Assembly: GCA_900074885.1 (NCBI GenBank)
Contig: FJUW01000060.1
Location: forward strand, 397,346 to 461,345
Origin: Rhynchosporium graminicola
Lineage: Eukaryota; Ascomycota; Leotiomycetes; Helotiales; Ploettnerulaceae
Direction: 5' to 3'
DNA: 64,000 nucleotides
Part shown: positions 34,512 to 45,842 of the stretch, piece after piece
Numbering within the stretch: the stretch's first letter is position 1
How the letters are laid out: every line of letters starts with the position of its first letter
Notes under the pieces: generated by a model
Seen by the model: the letters and a program-made list of their open reading frames with translations, nothing else
Databases searched by the model: none
What the model was told of the DNA's origin: nothing
Position numbers and translations under genes: made by a program

Positions 34512-36561
34512 ACCATACATCTCGAACGATAGCATGATTCCCCTCCTCCTCCTTCACTGAAACCATCACAAAACCAGGGATGGCCACGAGTAGGAGCTGC
34601 CGACACTCCATTCTACGTACATTCTCCTCACCTCGCTGGACTCGTCACCTCTTCTCAAACACCGATGGATCCTGTACGATCCATCATATTTTCTCCTGTA
34701 CATATTCACTCATCTCATGTCATCTCATCTCGAGCAAGACTCAGACATGCAATCAGATCTTGAGTCATTTTTGTGGGTCGGCTCGCCCAGGTAGATAGCT
34801 AGCTAGCCTACGTGTTTCTAAAGAACATATGCTACGTTTACGAGTTTATTTTACAATCCTGCTAATTTTCGAGAAAAACATGGTTTTGTGTTGACAGGCG
34901 ACCCCCTTAGGTTTAATATGCTGGTGTGTGAATTTCTCTGTCCTCGCTCAGCTTCGGAAAACGCCCTTTCTCAGCTCCTCGGCATGACATCTACCCTGCA
35001 GGCGGCGCAGGCGAAGAAAATCACAGCGTGGGCGGGCAGAGACCTGACTGATTAAACGGCAGGTGGAAGAGCTTCCGTTCGTTTTTTATTTTTTCCCACA
35101 ATCACTCGCGGGAAAGTAGAGGAGAGCCGATAAACGTCTTTCTATGTTTCTTCCTTTCATCCTTCCTTCCTTTCTTTCGCGTCTTGGATGAATGGATGGA
35201 TAGAGGGATAGAGGGATAGAGGGATAGAGGAATAGACACCGTCAACAATTCTGTCACCTGATCCATTCACATCACATACTCACTTCAGCATCATCTCTCT
35301 AGTAAAACCTGGATATAGGAAGTTCCTCTCTCTCTCTCTCTCTCTCTCATTCACGGTTTTCTTTTCTTTGTAAGGCGCACGAGTTGCAGTTTATCTCGAT
35401 ATATAGCTCAGAACGAGAAGAAGGCAGTTGAAGTGAACATAAGCAGAAGCAGAAGCAGGAATCCGGAAAGCAGATATGGGGTGGATGTCGGGGATATGAT
35501 ATGATGTTATGTGAGGGGATATTTTTTGAAAGATATATTAGGGCTGGGTAGATAGATAGATGGATAGATGGCTAGATAGATAGGGGTTTATGATTCCCCA
35601 TCTTGCATTCATTCTTTGCTGCGCTTTGTGTTCGATATATCTATATATTGACGATGATGATGATGATGATGCTCCGTATCGTGCTAGTTAGGCAGGGAGG
35701 CAGGCAGGCAGGCAGGCAGGCTATCAAAGTATTCCTTTCTTTCCTTCATTTTTTCTTCTCCCCGCTAGATGAATTCAAAGGAGAATGACTGCTATCTACA
35801 CCCCTACCTACCTCAATTAGAAATTTCCAGGGCTTGAAAAGGGATAGGGGAAGGAGAGGGAGGAGAGACCTCGGGGTTGTAGGAAACTCTAGCCTTGTTG
35901 CCTGTGGCATGCTAGATTGATTGGTTGGTTGGTTGGTTGATTGATTGAGTTAATTGATTGATTGAGACATGAAAAAGTTCGGCTGGAAGAGTTGGGTGAA
36001 GAAAGAAAGGCGAGATCGGGAATAAGTGGTTAATTTAGATGAAGGAAGGAAAGCGATTTATCATCGAAGGTATGTAAGGTGGTTTTGATTAAGTTTCAGT
36101 GTTGAGATCGACCGATTTGTCAACTCTGACGTCGGGGTATCGCGAAGTATTCCTTTCAAAATAACCCAATGCCCTCCGAGGTAATGAAGTGCCCAGAAAC
36201 ATTACATCAGCAAAGTGAAGGAATTGCTAAACATCCTTCTTTTTGAGATTCGCAAACGACTTTTCTGATCACCTATTAAATACCTAAAAGTAAGATATTA
36301 CGTAATGTAATACAGCACCATGGTCTATATTCATGGATCGTATGATATTTGGTACCTACCTCGCCAGCTATTATAAACTAAACTAATGATAAACAAGCTA
36401 GTCTCGCTTCGGAGATAAAGAGATCAACCAATTCATCTCCCATCTCCAATTCAAGCACATCAATTTCTCCTATCTTCGAGGCCTAAACTTTTTGGGATCG
36501 GAGATAAAGGCATATGTATGATAAGTGTGCTTGGCTTGCTTTATATTCCATCTCCTCAATC
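34512..36561. other. non-coding, microsatellite-bearing intergenic DNA
   Basis: Includes GGATAGA units (35197-35230), a TC run (35322-35349), GATG units (35650-35672), GGCA units (35693-35720), GGTT/GATT units (35920-35965). No gene supported. Confidence 0.6.
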
Positions 36562-37072
36562 TTACTTGGCGTTCAGATCGTTCTCAACTCCTGCAACTGC
36601 TAACTTCTGTATTTCTTCCGCAATCTTCTGCTTCATGTCAAAGACTCCAAGCCCGAGTCTATGGTCTTTAACAGGATTAACCTCGTCATCAGAGCTGAGA
36701 TCGTTATGAATAAAGAATCGAGTACCCCTCTCCTGGCCTACATCCTGCTCTCTTGATGTATTATCTTTCAGCCTTAGCTTACTCACAATTTGCGGTTCAT
36801 CTTGCGGGACTAGTAGGGTTTCTCTTCCGGTGAAAATTGATGAGGGGGAATTACTTAATATTCAAGTTGCTAGTGGGTTGTGTGTGACATTGAGTATTTG
36901 ATTTCGCCATAGCGATGTACGAGATCTTTCCCAACGACCTAATCTACGCTTCAGGGCGCCATACCTCACTTCGCAATAGGCCATGTAATGAATTTTCCAG
37001 CTTGTCAATTCAACGGCCCTACGCAGACTTCGGGACAGATTCCCAGATCTCACGTACCGATAGACGGGAATT
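36562..37072 (-). pseudogene. unrecognised coding-like segment interrupted by one in-frame stop
   Basis: On the minus strand a single frame is open from about 37053 to a TGA at 36859-36861, and then from there to the stop at 36562. The downstream half reads like ordinary protein (for example FTGRETLLVPQDEPQIVSKL; RFFIHNDLSSDDEVNPV; VFDMKQKIAEEIQKLAVAG). An ATG with a following GTACGT donor (37072, MNSRLS) lies upstream. Either an intron removes the TGA or the gene is dead. No domain recognised. Confidence 0.3.
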
Positions 37073-38372
37073 CATTTCTAATCTTTAGTTCTTCATTTTT
37101 TGGTGGGGGCTTTGTTTAGCCCTTTGATTCCTCTCCTTATACTTGGGTCATAAACGTAAAAAACCCCAGCCCTGGAGTCTACGAAAGGTAGCTCGCTCGC
37201 TTGTGAAAACACGAAGAATATGACTAGATTTCTAGCTCTTTCGGGAATTTCTAAACTATTTCCTCTCTCTTCTTTTTGTCGCGTTTGTCCTGCTTCTTTC
37301 CCCCCTCTCCCTCCTTCCCTTCGCTTAGATAATCTGTACCTCTTCTCGAGGATTTGAAATGACCCGCCTACTACCGGCACAGAAATTTTACTACATATCA
37401 CCCCCTTGAAACCCCTTATAACTACCGTTTCTTCTGTTCCTCGAGACGTAGTCGGTTCCGTATAGCTTTCTTATTACTCGCTTCGCCTTTTTGAATTCCC
37501 GGGCCTGACCTATCGCTCGAGACAGATGACTGCTTCTCCTCTCGGTAGTAAACCGACCTCGCGGTTTGGGTGATCGTCACGTGTTATATTACTATGATGT
37601 CGAGAGAACGGAGGTGGTAGAGAGGATTCTTTTACACGATAAGCAAAGATCTGAAGTTCGGGCCTTTTAAGGTATTTTCTCACGCTTGAAGAATCTGTAG
37701 CACGTAGAAACGGGTTTTGATACTACGAGATAATCATCTGTTAACGTGTGCTATAGTTAAAGCTGTATCGAGGAGGTGTAAAAGATACATGAAGTATTAC
37801 TATAGCTATCGTGTATTTGTAGTATCCGTGTGTAACTGTAGTATTCGAACTGCGTAGCTAGGCAGAGCGAAGTTTAATATTGCTACGGAGAATAGTCACT
37901 ACGGACCCTGGTCACATGGCGGCGTTAGTGGTTTACGGATTCTGTCCCGAGAGAAGATATATGTAGATTTGTCGCTTGGCGTTTGCGTGTGTTGATGTGC
38001 AGATGTGGGTACAACAGGTGACAGAGCGGGAATGTTGGGATGTTCTGGAAGCAAGGATAAAGGATTTGAAAGGCTGGGATTCGTTCTGTACGACGTCACA
38101 CCAATCACTGACGAGGCTGGGATATCTGGAATGTGCTCGGTGAGGCTAGGCCAAGATGATGCGTCACCGAGTACTACTCGGTGAGAAGATAGAACTTAGG
38201 AGAGCTTAAATATCTGGCCATCCTTCCTCCTCCTTCTTTCATTCTCCCAAATCCATTCTCCCAATTTCATTCTCACGCCAAAGTTCTCAAATCTCCCAAA
38301 CCTCCTCGACTTGAGATCTTCGTAATTCAGCAAACCTCTTATCACACCAGAATACCGAACACGCGATACATC
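37073..38372. other. intergenic, upstream of the RNase III-like gene
   Basis: A minus-strand frame at 37093-37401 lacks an ATG and any domain. The final 150 bp are C/T-rich with CATTCTCCCAA repeats (38240-38275), a typical fungal leader. Confidence 0.5.
38092..38105 (+). promoter_or_regulatory. CRE-like GACGTCAC and CCAAT box upstream of the RNase III-like gene
   Basis: GACGTCAC (38092-38099) is followed by CCAAT at 38101-38105, about 270 bp before the ATG at 38373. CCAAT is the core of the fungal HAP/CBC site and GACGTCA of bZIP/CRE factors. Spacing is reasonable for a promoter; function is inferred. Confidence 0.4.
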
Positions 38373-38872
38373 ATGTCACGACAAGTCTCGATCCCTGTCG
38401 TCGAGGGCATCATCGAATACATCTTCAACAATAAGGAACTGTTGTGGAGTGCATTGCATGCCGCAGGCTCTCGAGAGGGAGGGAATGACGGCAACAAGAC
38501 CTTGGCTATGCTTGGGGATGCAGTTCTGAAAGTGGTTGTGTTGGATGATCTCATCATCACCGGGGCTTCTCGAGGCAAGTCTATCTTACCACCTGTTCAT
38601 GAGAGACAACATTCTCTAATTAAAGTCCAGGAATCATCAGTCAGAGAACCAACAACATTGTTTCAAACCAGAACCTCGCCGGTATCTGCACCACCACCGG
38701 TCTTGCTCAATACATCAACGGCAACCCCTCCCAATGGGGTGAGGAACAAACCAAAACGAAGACAGCCACGATCGAGGCGATTCTTGGCGCCGTCTTCTTG
38801 GACTCCGGCAAGAAAATTGATTGTGTTCGCACGGCGATGGCGGCTTTGGGCTTAGATGCTCGGGTAGGATAG
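38373..38872 (+). CDS. small RNase III-domain protein, probably non-catalytic, with a GC-AG intron
   Basis: Two exons: 38373-38574 and 38631-38872; 56 bp intron; 147 aa. The fold signature is clear: an LGDAVLKVVVLDDL helix (about residues 48-61), an ISQRTNNIVSNQNLAGIC segment and a late TATIEAILGAVFLDSGK helix. Compared with the bacterial RNase III active site (E-x6-D and D-x2-E), the first acid falls in NKTLAMLGD where Glu is replaced, and the third position is Ala in ATIE. Only the Asp of LGD and the last Glu remain. It should therefore bind RNA or act structurally rather than cleave, as the mitoribosomal RNase III relatives do. The intron keeps frame only with donor GCAAGT. No dsRNA-binding domain follows. 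Confidence 0.8.
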
Positions 38873-39706
38873 ATCTCAGGTGAGTGAGTCCAATCTGGAT
38901 ATTACTTTACATTGGGGCATCCTTGAGACCCTACGAGAGGTACCCCTACAAATCCTATACGGATGAGCGAATCCTTGATACACTTCGGGCGGACTTTCTC
39001 TCTGCGAGCCTATTCGATGGTGTTGCTCTACAAAGCAATTACTGCCGGGTGGATCTTCGCTCTTAGAAACCCCTCGGAAGTTACTTAAGGACTCGCAGGG
39101 TACCTCTCGAAGGGTCTCTGGGACCCCCCGATGCGGGAGGAATCTCCTGATAGTGTCTTCACTATACCTAACCAAAGGCATCATCATTTCGATGATGACC
39201 TCGATCGTAGCTTTTGGACGAGAGGATGATTATTTTGAATTTTGCTTTTCGTGTCGAGTTTTGGAGGAAAGTCACTCTTTTGTATCAGGGGTCATGTCTT
39301 TCGACTGAACACATAGGGCGCGATAGTAACAATAAACAACTGTCCGTAACACATTGCTCGTAGAATTGACCTTGATCCAAGTACCAAGGCAAGTCGTGTC
39401 TGCTCTGTCATTACCATGTTGGCCTAGATATAGGTGGTTGCTTCGTTATTTGAGCTTCATGGTCGAAATCTTCTGTTTGCGTACGAGCTGGAGCAGTTCG
39501 CAAGTCAGTCCTGTGACGAAATATCACCGAGGCACTAGATAGAGCATTATAGCCAGCTTTCCACTTTCACTAAGGGTGCTTCGCCTTTGAAGCTCGGAAT
39601 TCACACCGCCTGCTTCAGATTTCCGAGACGTAGTCCTCTGAGCGCCTGACTGTCGAAAATGACACTCACCCTTTCACTCTCATACACTTGATCTCTGACT
39701 GGAGGT
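38873..39706. other. intergenic, no supported gene
   Basis: Short frames on both strands without domains or splice continuity. Confidence 0.5.
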
Positions 39707-40223
39707 TTAACAAGATCGACATGATTCAATAATCCGCAGCCGCACTTTCAGGAAAACTGAAAAGTGTCTGGCTTCCTGCCCTTGCCGGATTTGGTGAGCC
39801 CGGAAGGTCACCTTGATACAATAGATGGAGTCTTGCTGCATCTTGATCCTTGGCAGCTTTTCACGGGCAGCCTGAGCAATCTCATCCCATACCGCGACGC
39901 AGCCAAACGCTACATGCAGTATCAAGGGGACACCTAGAGGAGCACCACTTTCAGGTTCAAGAAATGACACACTGCGCATGGCCATGCGCAAAGCACAAAC
40001 GAGTTTCCAATGCCTTGTAGCGTGTGTTTCCTCGACTGACCAATTCGAATACTGTGATTAGTGAAGAAGAGATATGACATAGTATAGCATCTCTTACCTT
40101 GTAGCGGACTTCAAGCTGAAGATATAGGTTATCCCAAGTCTCAAGACCGCGCCAGCGAAGCGCGATTCTTGGTTGAAAGTCCCTTACATCTCCTATACTG
40201 CCACAAAGTACAAAGTTCTTCAT
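39707..40223 (-). CDS. hypothetical two-exon protein
   Basis: Exon 1 40223-40098 and exon 2 40051-39707 join through a 46 bp intron with GTAAGA donor and a CACTAATCACAG branch/acceptor, giving 156 aa in one frame from ATG to TAA. The sequence (start MKNFVLCGSIGDVRDFQPRI) is mixed alpha/beta-looking with no signal peptide, no membrane helix and no motif I recognise. The good splice signals and unbroken frame make it a credible gene or a recently intact relic. Function unknown. Confidence 0.5.
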
Positions 40224-40302
40224 TTCCTATGGGAGTGCTTCGTTATCTGATATCGGGGTATTGAAGGATTTGAAGGTCTCTTTTCACTCCATCAGGCCAC
40301 TG

Positions 40303-40948
40303 CTACGGCTGATATTGTGTACCTAAAGCGCATTGAGTGACATCCTGAATCTTAGTCAAATTCTCAGATGCCATGACTATGCCGGGAGAGTTTGAATCTC
40401 TGCGTGGTATATTTGGAACAGGCACCTCGAGGTTTCGGACCAAAATTCCAAGAAGATGTACGGCAAGTTCCGACGAGTTTATCTGGATTTTGATTGACCG
40501 AGCATGATATATAACACCAGGTGAGGAATCACACAACTCGAATACGTTCGATTTTGGAGTCGATTACGAAGACTCGGAACGCGCCTGACGAGTATGGCGA
40601 GGAGAAGGGCCACGGGGATGATGCAGATGCTGTAGTATGTTCCCGGTTGATAATCATAGAAGGTGTGGAGAAGAGAAGTCCCATTCGGTTTTGAAGGTCA
40701 TCTTCTTGAGATAAAGACGAGTTAGAATAAGCATTTTCGCGACAGCGACTACCTCCTGGTTTGGATGATGGAGATGGGTTGGGTTTGTTATTCTTCACTG
40801 TTGAGCCTGTCTGCGTTGAGGTGGGAAAGTGCGTGTCTGCGATTTTATTGAGGGCCTGAAAACTGCCGTGACAGGTATCTCCGTTATTAGGAGAGTTTGT
40901 GGTGTATATAGAGCCATCACCACGGGTCCTGGCCTCTGTCTCTGTCAA
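40303..40948 (-). pseudogene. coding-like segment with a membrane helix, frames unresolved
   Basis: Overlapping minus-strand frames each hold protein-like sequence. One has a Ser/Pro/Asn-rich stretch (40948-40690). A second has a membrane helix, ICIIPVALLLAILVRR, preceded by YDYQPGTYYS and followed by VPSLRNRLQNR (about 40640-40520). A third, 40536-40303, ends TAG. The pattern of Ser/Thr ectodomain, helix and basic tail suggests a single-pass surface protein. I could not connect the pieces with convincing introns, so it may be broken. No family named. Confidence 0.3.
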
Positions 40949-43900
40949 AAGTTACAGATCTGCAAATGATTAGACGAGCGGTAGCGACAGAGGAAATGCG
41001 ATAATGAGCCCGAGAAAGATACTCGTCCTCACAGGATTTGATCAAGGGTTAGTAACATCTGATTTGTAGCGTCTTACATATGTGACGGATTGCTAGTAAT
41101 AGCGACCTTCTAGCTGTCGACGACGCCGACTATGGCAGGGACCGTCGTTGCCGAATCCGAATCTATGGCGCGCTTGTCAGACAGGTTGACGGACAAGCGA
41201 CACAATTGCGCATAATCTTGTTGATACAGCGGCTTTGTTTACATCTCATTTATCCACCACCCTCTATTCAACACCAATACACCCCCCAGATCTCAATAAG
41301 AAATGCCGAAATGCAAGGTTTGGACGTGGAGGAGCCATGAGTTGCGCAGTCCCCGGCTTCGAGAATGCATGTGATACTTTATCTATTCCCGGGTATCAAA
41401 TTGGACAGACTTCGACCCAGCTGATTGAATGGCTCGATCACTACCTACACGGACAAGGAATATGCTAGAAGTCAGATCTGGACTTCTTCACTTCGCTCGA
41501 GACCTTTTCAAGCGAGCATTGTCAATTATCAGCCCGTAGGATGTAGATAGCAGCGCTTGCACATCCTTGTGGACAGACAGAGAGAAACGCCAGGTCGAGG
41601 AAGCTATTAATGAGGAAGAATTTCGAACTTTGTCTTGGTAGAAACAGGCTAGGGCCATGGGAATACTCATAGCCCTGATTCATGAAGGTGATGTCTCAGA
41701 GATCTACTGAATCTGGGGAATCAAGCGAGCCATCCCACAACATCTCCATTCTTCGCCACTTTTTCAGGACGATCGACGGGTCGCTGGGAAAGATCAAAAC
41801 ATCATAGCTTGCGAAGTACTTAGTAATTCGTGATTCATCGCTGAGCTTGGATTTCGGCAGGTAGCCAGCCAATGACAGTGCCGTAATTAAGATTCATGCT
41901 GAAACAGCTCCATGACGAGAAGTTTAAAAAGTAAAAAAATATGGAGATGGAAACAGACTTTGTCAGGCAGATCGGAGTTCATCGCTCCTCGACAGCCCCG
42001 CCACAGGAATAATCTGGAATGAGCATACGACAGCTACTGATTAGCTATGCTGCGTCGGGAACAGCTCGATATGAGATATCGTCATGGTCTCTAGGGGTAG
42101 ATACCTTGCAATTATCAGGTTTGTGCATGTAACATGGATTTGGGACAGCGAAAAACGTGTCATATACAATTAGCTGCAAAAAATTCCACATCATCCTCAA
42201 GTTCCGCACCTTGGCTACGTGTATACCATAGGCTTCGAGGCTGGAGAAGGATAGTTGACGCGGGTCGTGAACTTTCATGGAAGTGCAGCACCTGCAAATG
42301 ACATATCTGGCAAAGTCTATTCTGCAGTGTCAGTAATGCAAGTCGTTTGTTCGGGCTGAACCCCCTATCTTGTTCCGCGTTATCGAATGTTGAGAGGCCA
42401 GGAGCATTCTCGGAGAACTGAACGCTTGAGCTTCAATCGAATGATGTTCAGCAGATGGCGGGTCTTAGAGATGATTGAACAATCCACTCGGTCCAGTTTT
42501 CGGCCTATATGGAAACCGTAGGAAGTGTTGAATTGCACGGATGTTCGCAAAACCACATCGACAGGCGAGTCACGCCAGTGCAAGAAGTATATCTACTACA
42601 TCTTGCAGGTAAGGAGATTAGCGTTTAGCTTTTACATGAAGAAACCTAGAATCGAATACAGTGTGTACACTATCCCTTTTGAGAACAACAAAGACCCATG
42701 ATCCATCAACCAATTCCCCAGGATAATACAGTAGGCAAGGTTCGCACATGTAGTTTATGGAGCAGCGCTTTCGTTGGGTGGTTCGGGTTTTACTTCCACC
42801 GCTTTCTGAACTACCTTCTTGAGGTAGACTAAGAACTGAACAGAACTACCCAAGGATGTGCCAGGGCTTGGGGATGTCAACGACTTGGGCAAAACTAGGA
42901 AAAGTTGAATGTTTGGTTGGTCGCTGATCATGTTCTGCCAAAATTTGGAGATATACTTTGGCCCTGGCAACTCCGTATGTACGAAACTACGTTTATATAA
43001 TTAGTCCTAGTTATTTTGAAAGGCAAAATCGCCATTTGAAGTAGGGTAGCGAAAGTCGCTGCGCAAGTTTCGAACTTACTAAGTATCTGAAACATGACCC
43101 TTGATATTTCCAAGTACCTAAGGTTCAAGTTAATCCCAAGTACCGGTAAGAGAAGACACACATAAGATATTCTATTTTAAAGCTATTTCGAGTACGAAAT
43201 TGATTTTGCGGGATCGGACGAGCCCTCCTATTGCGCTCCCTTGATTTCTCCCGAAGTCTGAACCTATCCACGATGGGTTTGCAGGGGCATTTCGAGACAG
43301 ACCGAATAGCCTGGAGATATCATATTTGACCTGGCAAGTTGACCTGGCTTACTAATAAGAAGTACAATAACCACCTATAAATATATAGTTGATCGTATTT
43401 GAAGACCTGTTACAATCACTAACAGGTAGCTCTGCCGGTTCTTTCAAACCCGACCCAACTGTCAAGACTACTGGGAGACGTTACTTGCTGCACCCGGAAC
43501 TCCCTTTCAGCGCTAATTCTTAGACAATTCTGAGTAACTTACTTTTCTTGAGACAAATTTCAAGAAACTTAAAGTCGTGTGAATACTTGGTAACTGGAGC
43601 AGGGTGTCTCGATTACTTGGGGAGGTGCCAGGGATAATGTTTGTCTCACCGTCCATGGCAGAACATGGATTTTTACTATGGGCAAAATGAAGGCGGTGAT
43701 AAAAACATTATCCCCGGCACCTCCTTACAGTTCTTTCGGGGCAAAAGTACTTAAGCGAGCTATTCTCCACAATGACCCTACGCGACTATGCTTCCTTCTT
43801 AGTTCTTACATTATCGCAATTACGAGGAATCACAACTCCGGAAGAATGAGGGGTTTATGCAAATTAAAGAAGACCTGCATAAGGATTTAATCAGCAAAGG

Positions 43901-44770
43901 GTCCAAAGGAGGAGTTCATACTGACAAAGTAATTTGTTTACTTGACCACTTTGAAGTTATACGCCGAACATGTTTCAAGATGTATTGAAACGGCATCAAA
44001 AGAGGAATACGGACGTGTGAAGCAAAGGCTGCGGATGGCTGGGGAGAGTCGGGGATGAAATATTCCGACGAAGAAGTTCGCACGGTTAGAAGGAACACAA
44101 CACCAATATCTGTAGCTCATACTTAGTGCTTTCGGTCCGATCTTGTGCAGATAACGAGGCAAGTTACCTCTGTGTTTCCTGTTCCTTCTTAAGCGAATAA
44201 TGTAAGAACGAATATGACTGGTCTCTGGAGCTGATGGACATGGATAGGTGAGTATGCAGGACTCGCTGTGGCAATGGATTTTGACTTGGATGTGTTGCCT
44301 GTCTATCATGCACGATGCATCCAAGGTGATTTGGTTGCATGTCCTGGGGTCTGGGCTTCGAAGCAGGTACAGAACCATTCTTAAGAGATCTGTACATTAC
44401 GCTTAAGGCGTAAATAAATTGTAGAGTTCTGGCCAGGCTAGATCCCCTTTTCGAATATTGTACGTTTAGGAAGAATCAGTGCATTTGCATGTTGAAGAAA
44501 CCTTTGAGAAGGCAAGGCGGATAGAGCCAACTGCATATGAAACGACCCTGAACTTTTATAGCCTGATTTCCCCTCGACGAGCTGTCTAAGGTGGGGTGAT
44601 TTTGAGATCTAATCCTGGTCTTTGAGTAGCCAGAAAGCATACTTGACAAGTTGACAGCTGCTCTAACCGAGACCTGCCAACTGCGCGCCTATCGATCATT
44701 TACGCCCAGCTTTACAAATGGTAGCTTTGGGGAAGGTTGATAGGCAGTTTCCGACGCTGTGCCATGCCGT
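40949..44770. other. gene-poor stretch with scattered coding-like scraps
   Basis: The most protein-like scrap is minus 42990-42755 (VHTELPGPKYISKFWQNMIS ... ending TAA), which lacks a start. Frames at 42045-42278, 42380-42583 and 43938-44378 (minus) show no domain. No RNA gene or mobile element recognised. Confidence 0.45.
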
Positions 44771-45019
44771 TCACATAGAACATGCCTTCTGGTAGGTTTG
44801 CACTAAGGTTGCTTTCATATTACACTTTCGATAACCTTTTGGCACCGGCACGTTGACAGATTGTTCTGTGCTGGGCTCTACTGGTTGTGGGGCTGGGCAA
44901 TCGCTGGTCACCACGATTCTTCGATTATTCCATATCTCTTGGCAACACATGGTTTGGATTGCCTGTAGGCTCATGCAGGGGAGGCATGGACTGGGGTTGC
45001 AGATTGACTTGCCAGCCAT
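44771..45019 (-). CDS. small Cys-rich open frame, doubtful
   Basis: ATG 45019 to TGA 44771, 82 codons, eight Cys (including CNPSPCLPC and a CC pair) but no signal peptide. It directly follows a decayed gene on the same strand, so it may be chance. Confidence 0.15.
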   Translation of the reverse strand: MAGKSICNPSPCLPCMSLQAIQTMCCQEIWNNRRIVVTSDCPAPQPVEPSTEQSVNVPVPKGYRKCNMKATLVQTYQKACSM

Positions 45020-45030
45020 CGAAACATGGG

Positions 45031-45382
45031 CTAGAGATCCATGTTGAACACAACTCGAAAAGTAATTGGATCAGACCACTCCAGCGTCCAGAACTCGTCT
45101 TGATCGCATATCAACGATATCTTGTCCTTTCTCTCACTATCAGCTCAGCGCTGGGCTGGGCCATGTAGGACATCCATTTTATAGCACCGAGAGGCATCTG
45201 TACCTTAGCCAGCAATCTCGCAGTTATGCCACACGACATGCAATATTCGATATGGAGTAGTGCTCTCTGGTTGGTATAAGATACAGCTTGTCATCGTTAA
45301 GAATGCGGAGGTTTAATTGTCTTGGGCTATCCCAGCCGATTGTGATTCGTGAATCTTTTCCTGGGCCAACCTGGGCTAGCAT
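45031..45382 (-). pseudogene. decayed gene: three successive coding-like blocks in three frames
   Basis: From ATG 45382 the minus strand reads MLAQVGPGKDSRITIGWD, then RQLNLRILNDDKLYLIPTRE, ending in TAA. An overlapping second frame continues with RLLAKVQMPLGAIKWMSYMA, and a third with DKISLICDQDEFWTLEWSDP and ends TAG at 45031. The blocks abut with no room for introns, so small indels have probably shifted the frame twice. The blocks look like one former protein of about 115 residues. Family not recognised. Confidence 0.4.
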
Positions 45383-45842
45383 GACATGGCTGACCTCTAA
45401 TCATATACTGTATGTTTGATGCTTCAGAGTTTCCGCCGCAGTCTGCAATCAAATAAGGTTGGCTGCTTTCTACCGGAAGCCATTATATTCGTCTTTCGCT
45501 CTCTCTAGCCTCCAGATATCCTAACGCCAAATCCCTCCACTCTTTCCTGCATTTCGTTTTACGGCAATTCATTTCACTGCACGGCGATACTTGGCCCCGA
45601 TAGTTGCGCTCAAATCACATTGTGTTAATTCAGTCCACTTATCTGATCTTTCCTATTTTATCTTGTTGGAGAATAGTTGGCCTGGGTCTTTGGAGTACTG
45701 TATTCCCCCCGACTGTGCTGGAAATCAAAATCTTACGAATGCCTATACGTTCGGAGGCGGAAGAGATATTGACTGTTGAGAGGTTTGAGATCGAAGGACA
45801 CGCTCAAAGATACCGCACTGGAATCCCACACTAAGTCATTCG
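45383..45842. other. upstream region of the Pth11-like gene
   Basis: No gene seen. Overlapping short plus-strand frames at 45591-45834 have no domain. Confidence 0.5.

Noticed and set aside
37093..37401. 102-codon minus-strand frame
   Set aside because: No ATG start in frame, Arg/Gly/Glu-rich from low-complexity DNA, no domain.
38577..38580. GT donor at AAGTCT for the RNase III-like intron
   Set aside because: It shifts the frame and destroys the conserved NNIVSNQNLAG block; the GC donor two bases into GGCAAGT keeps it.
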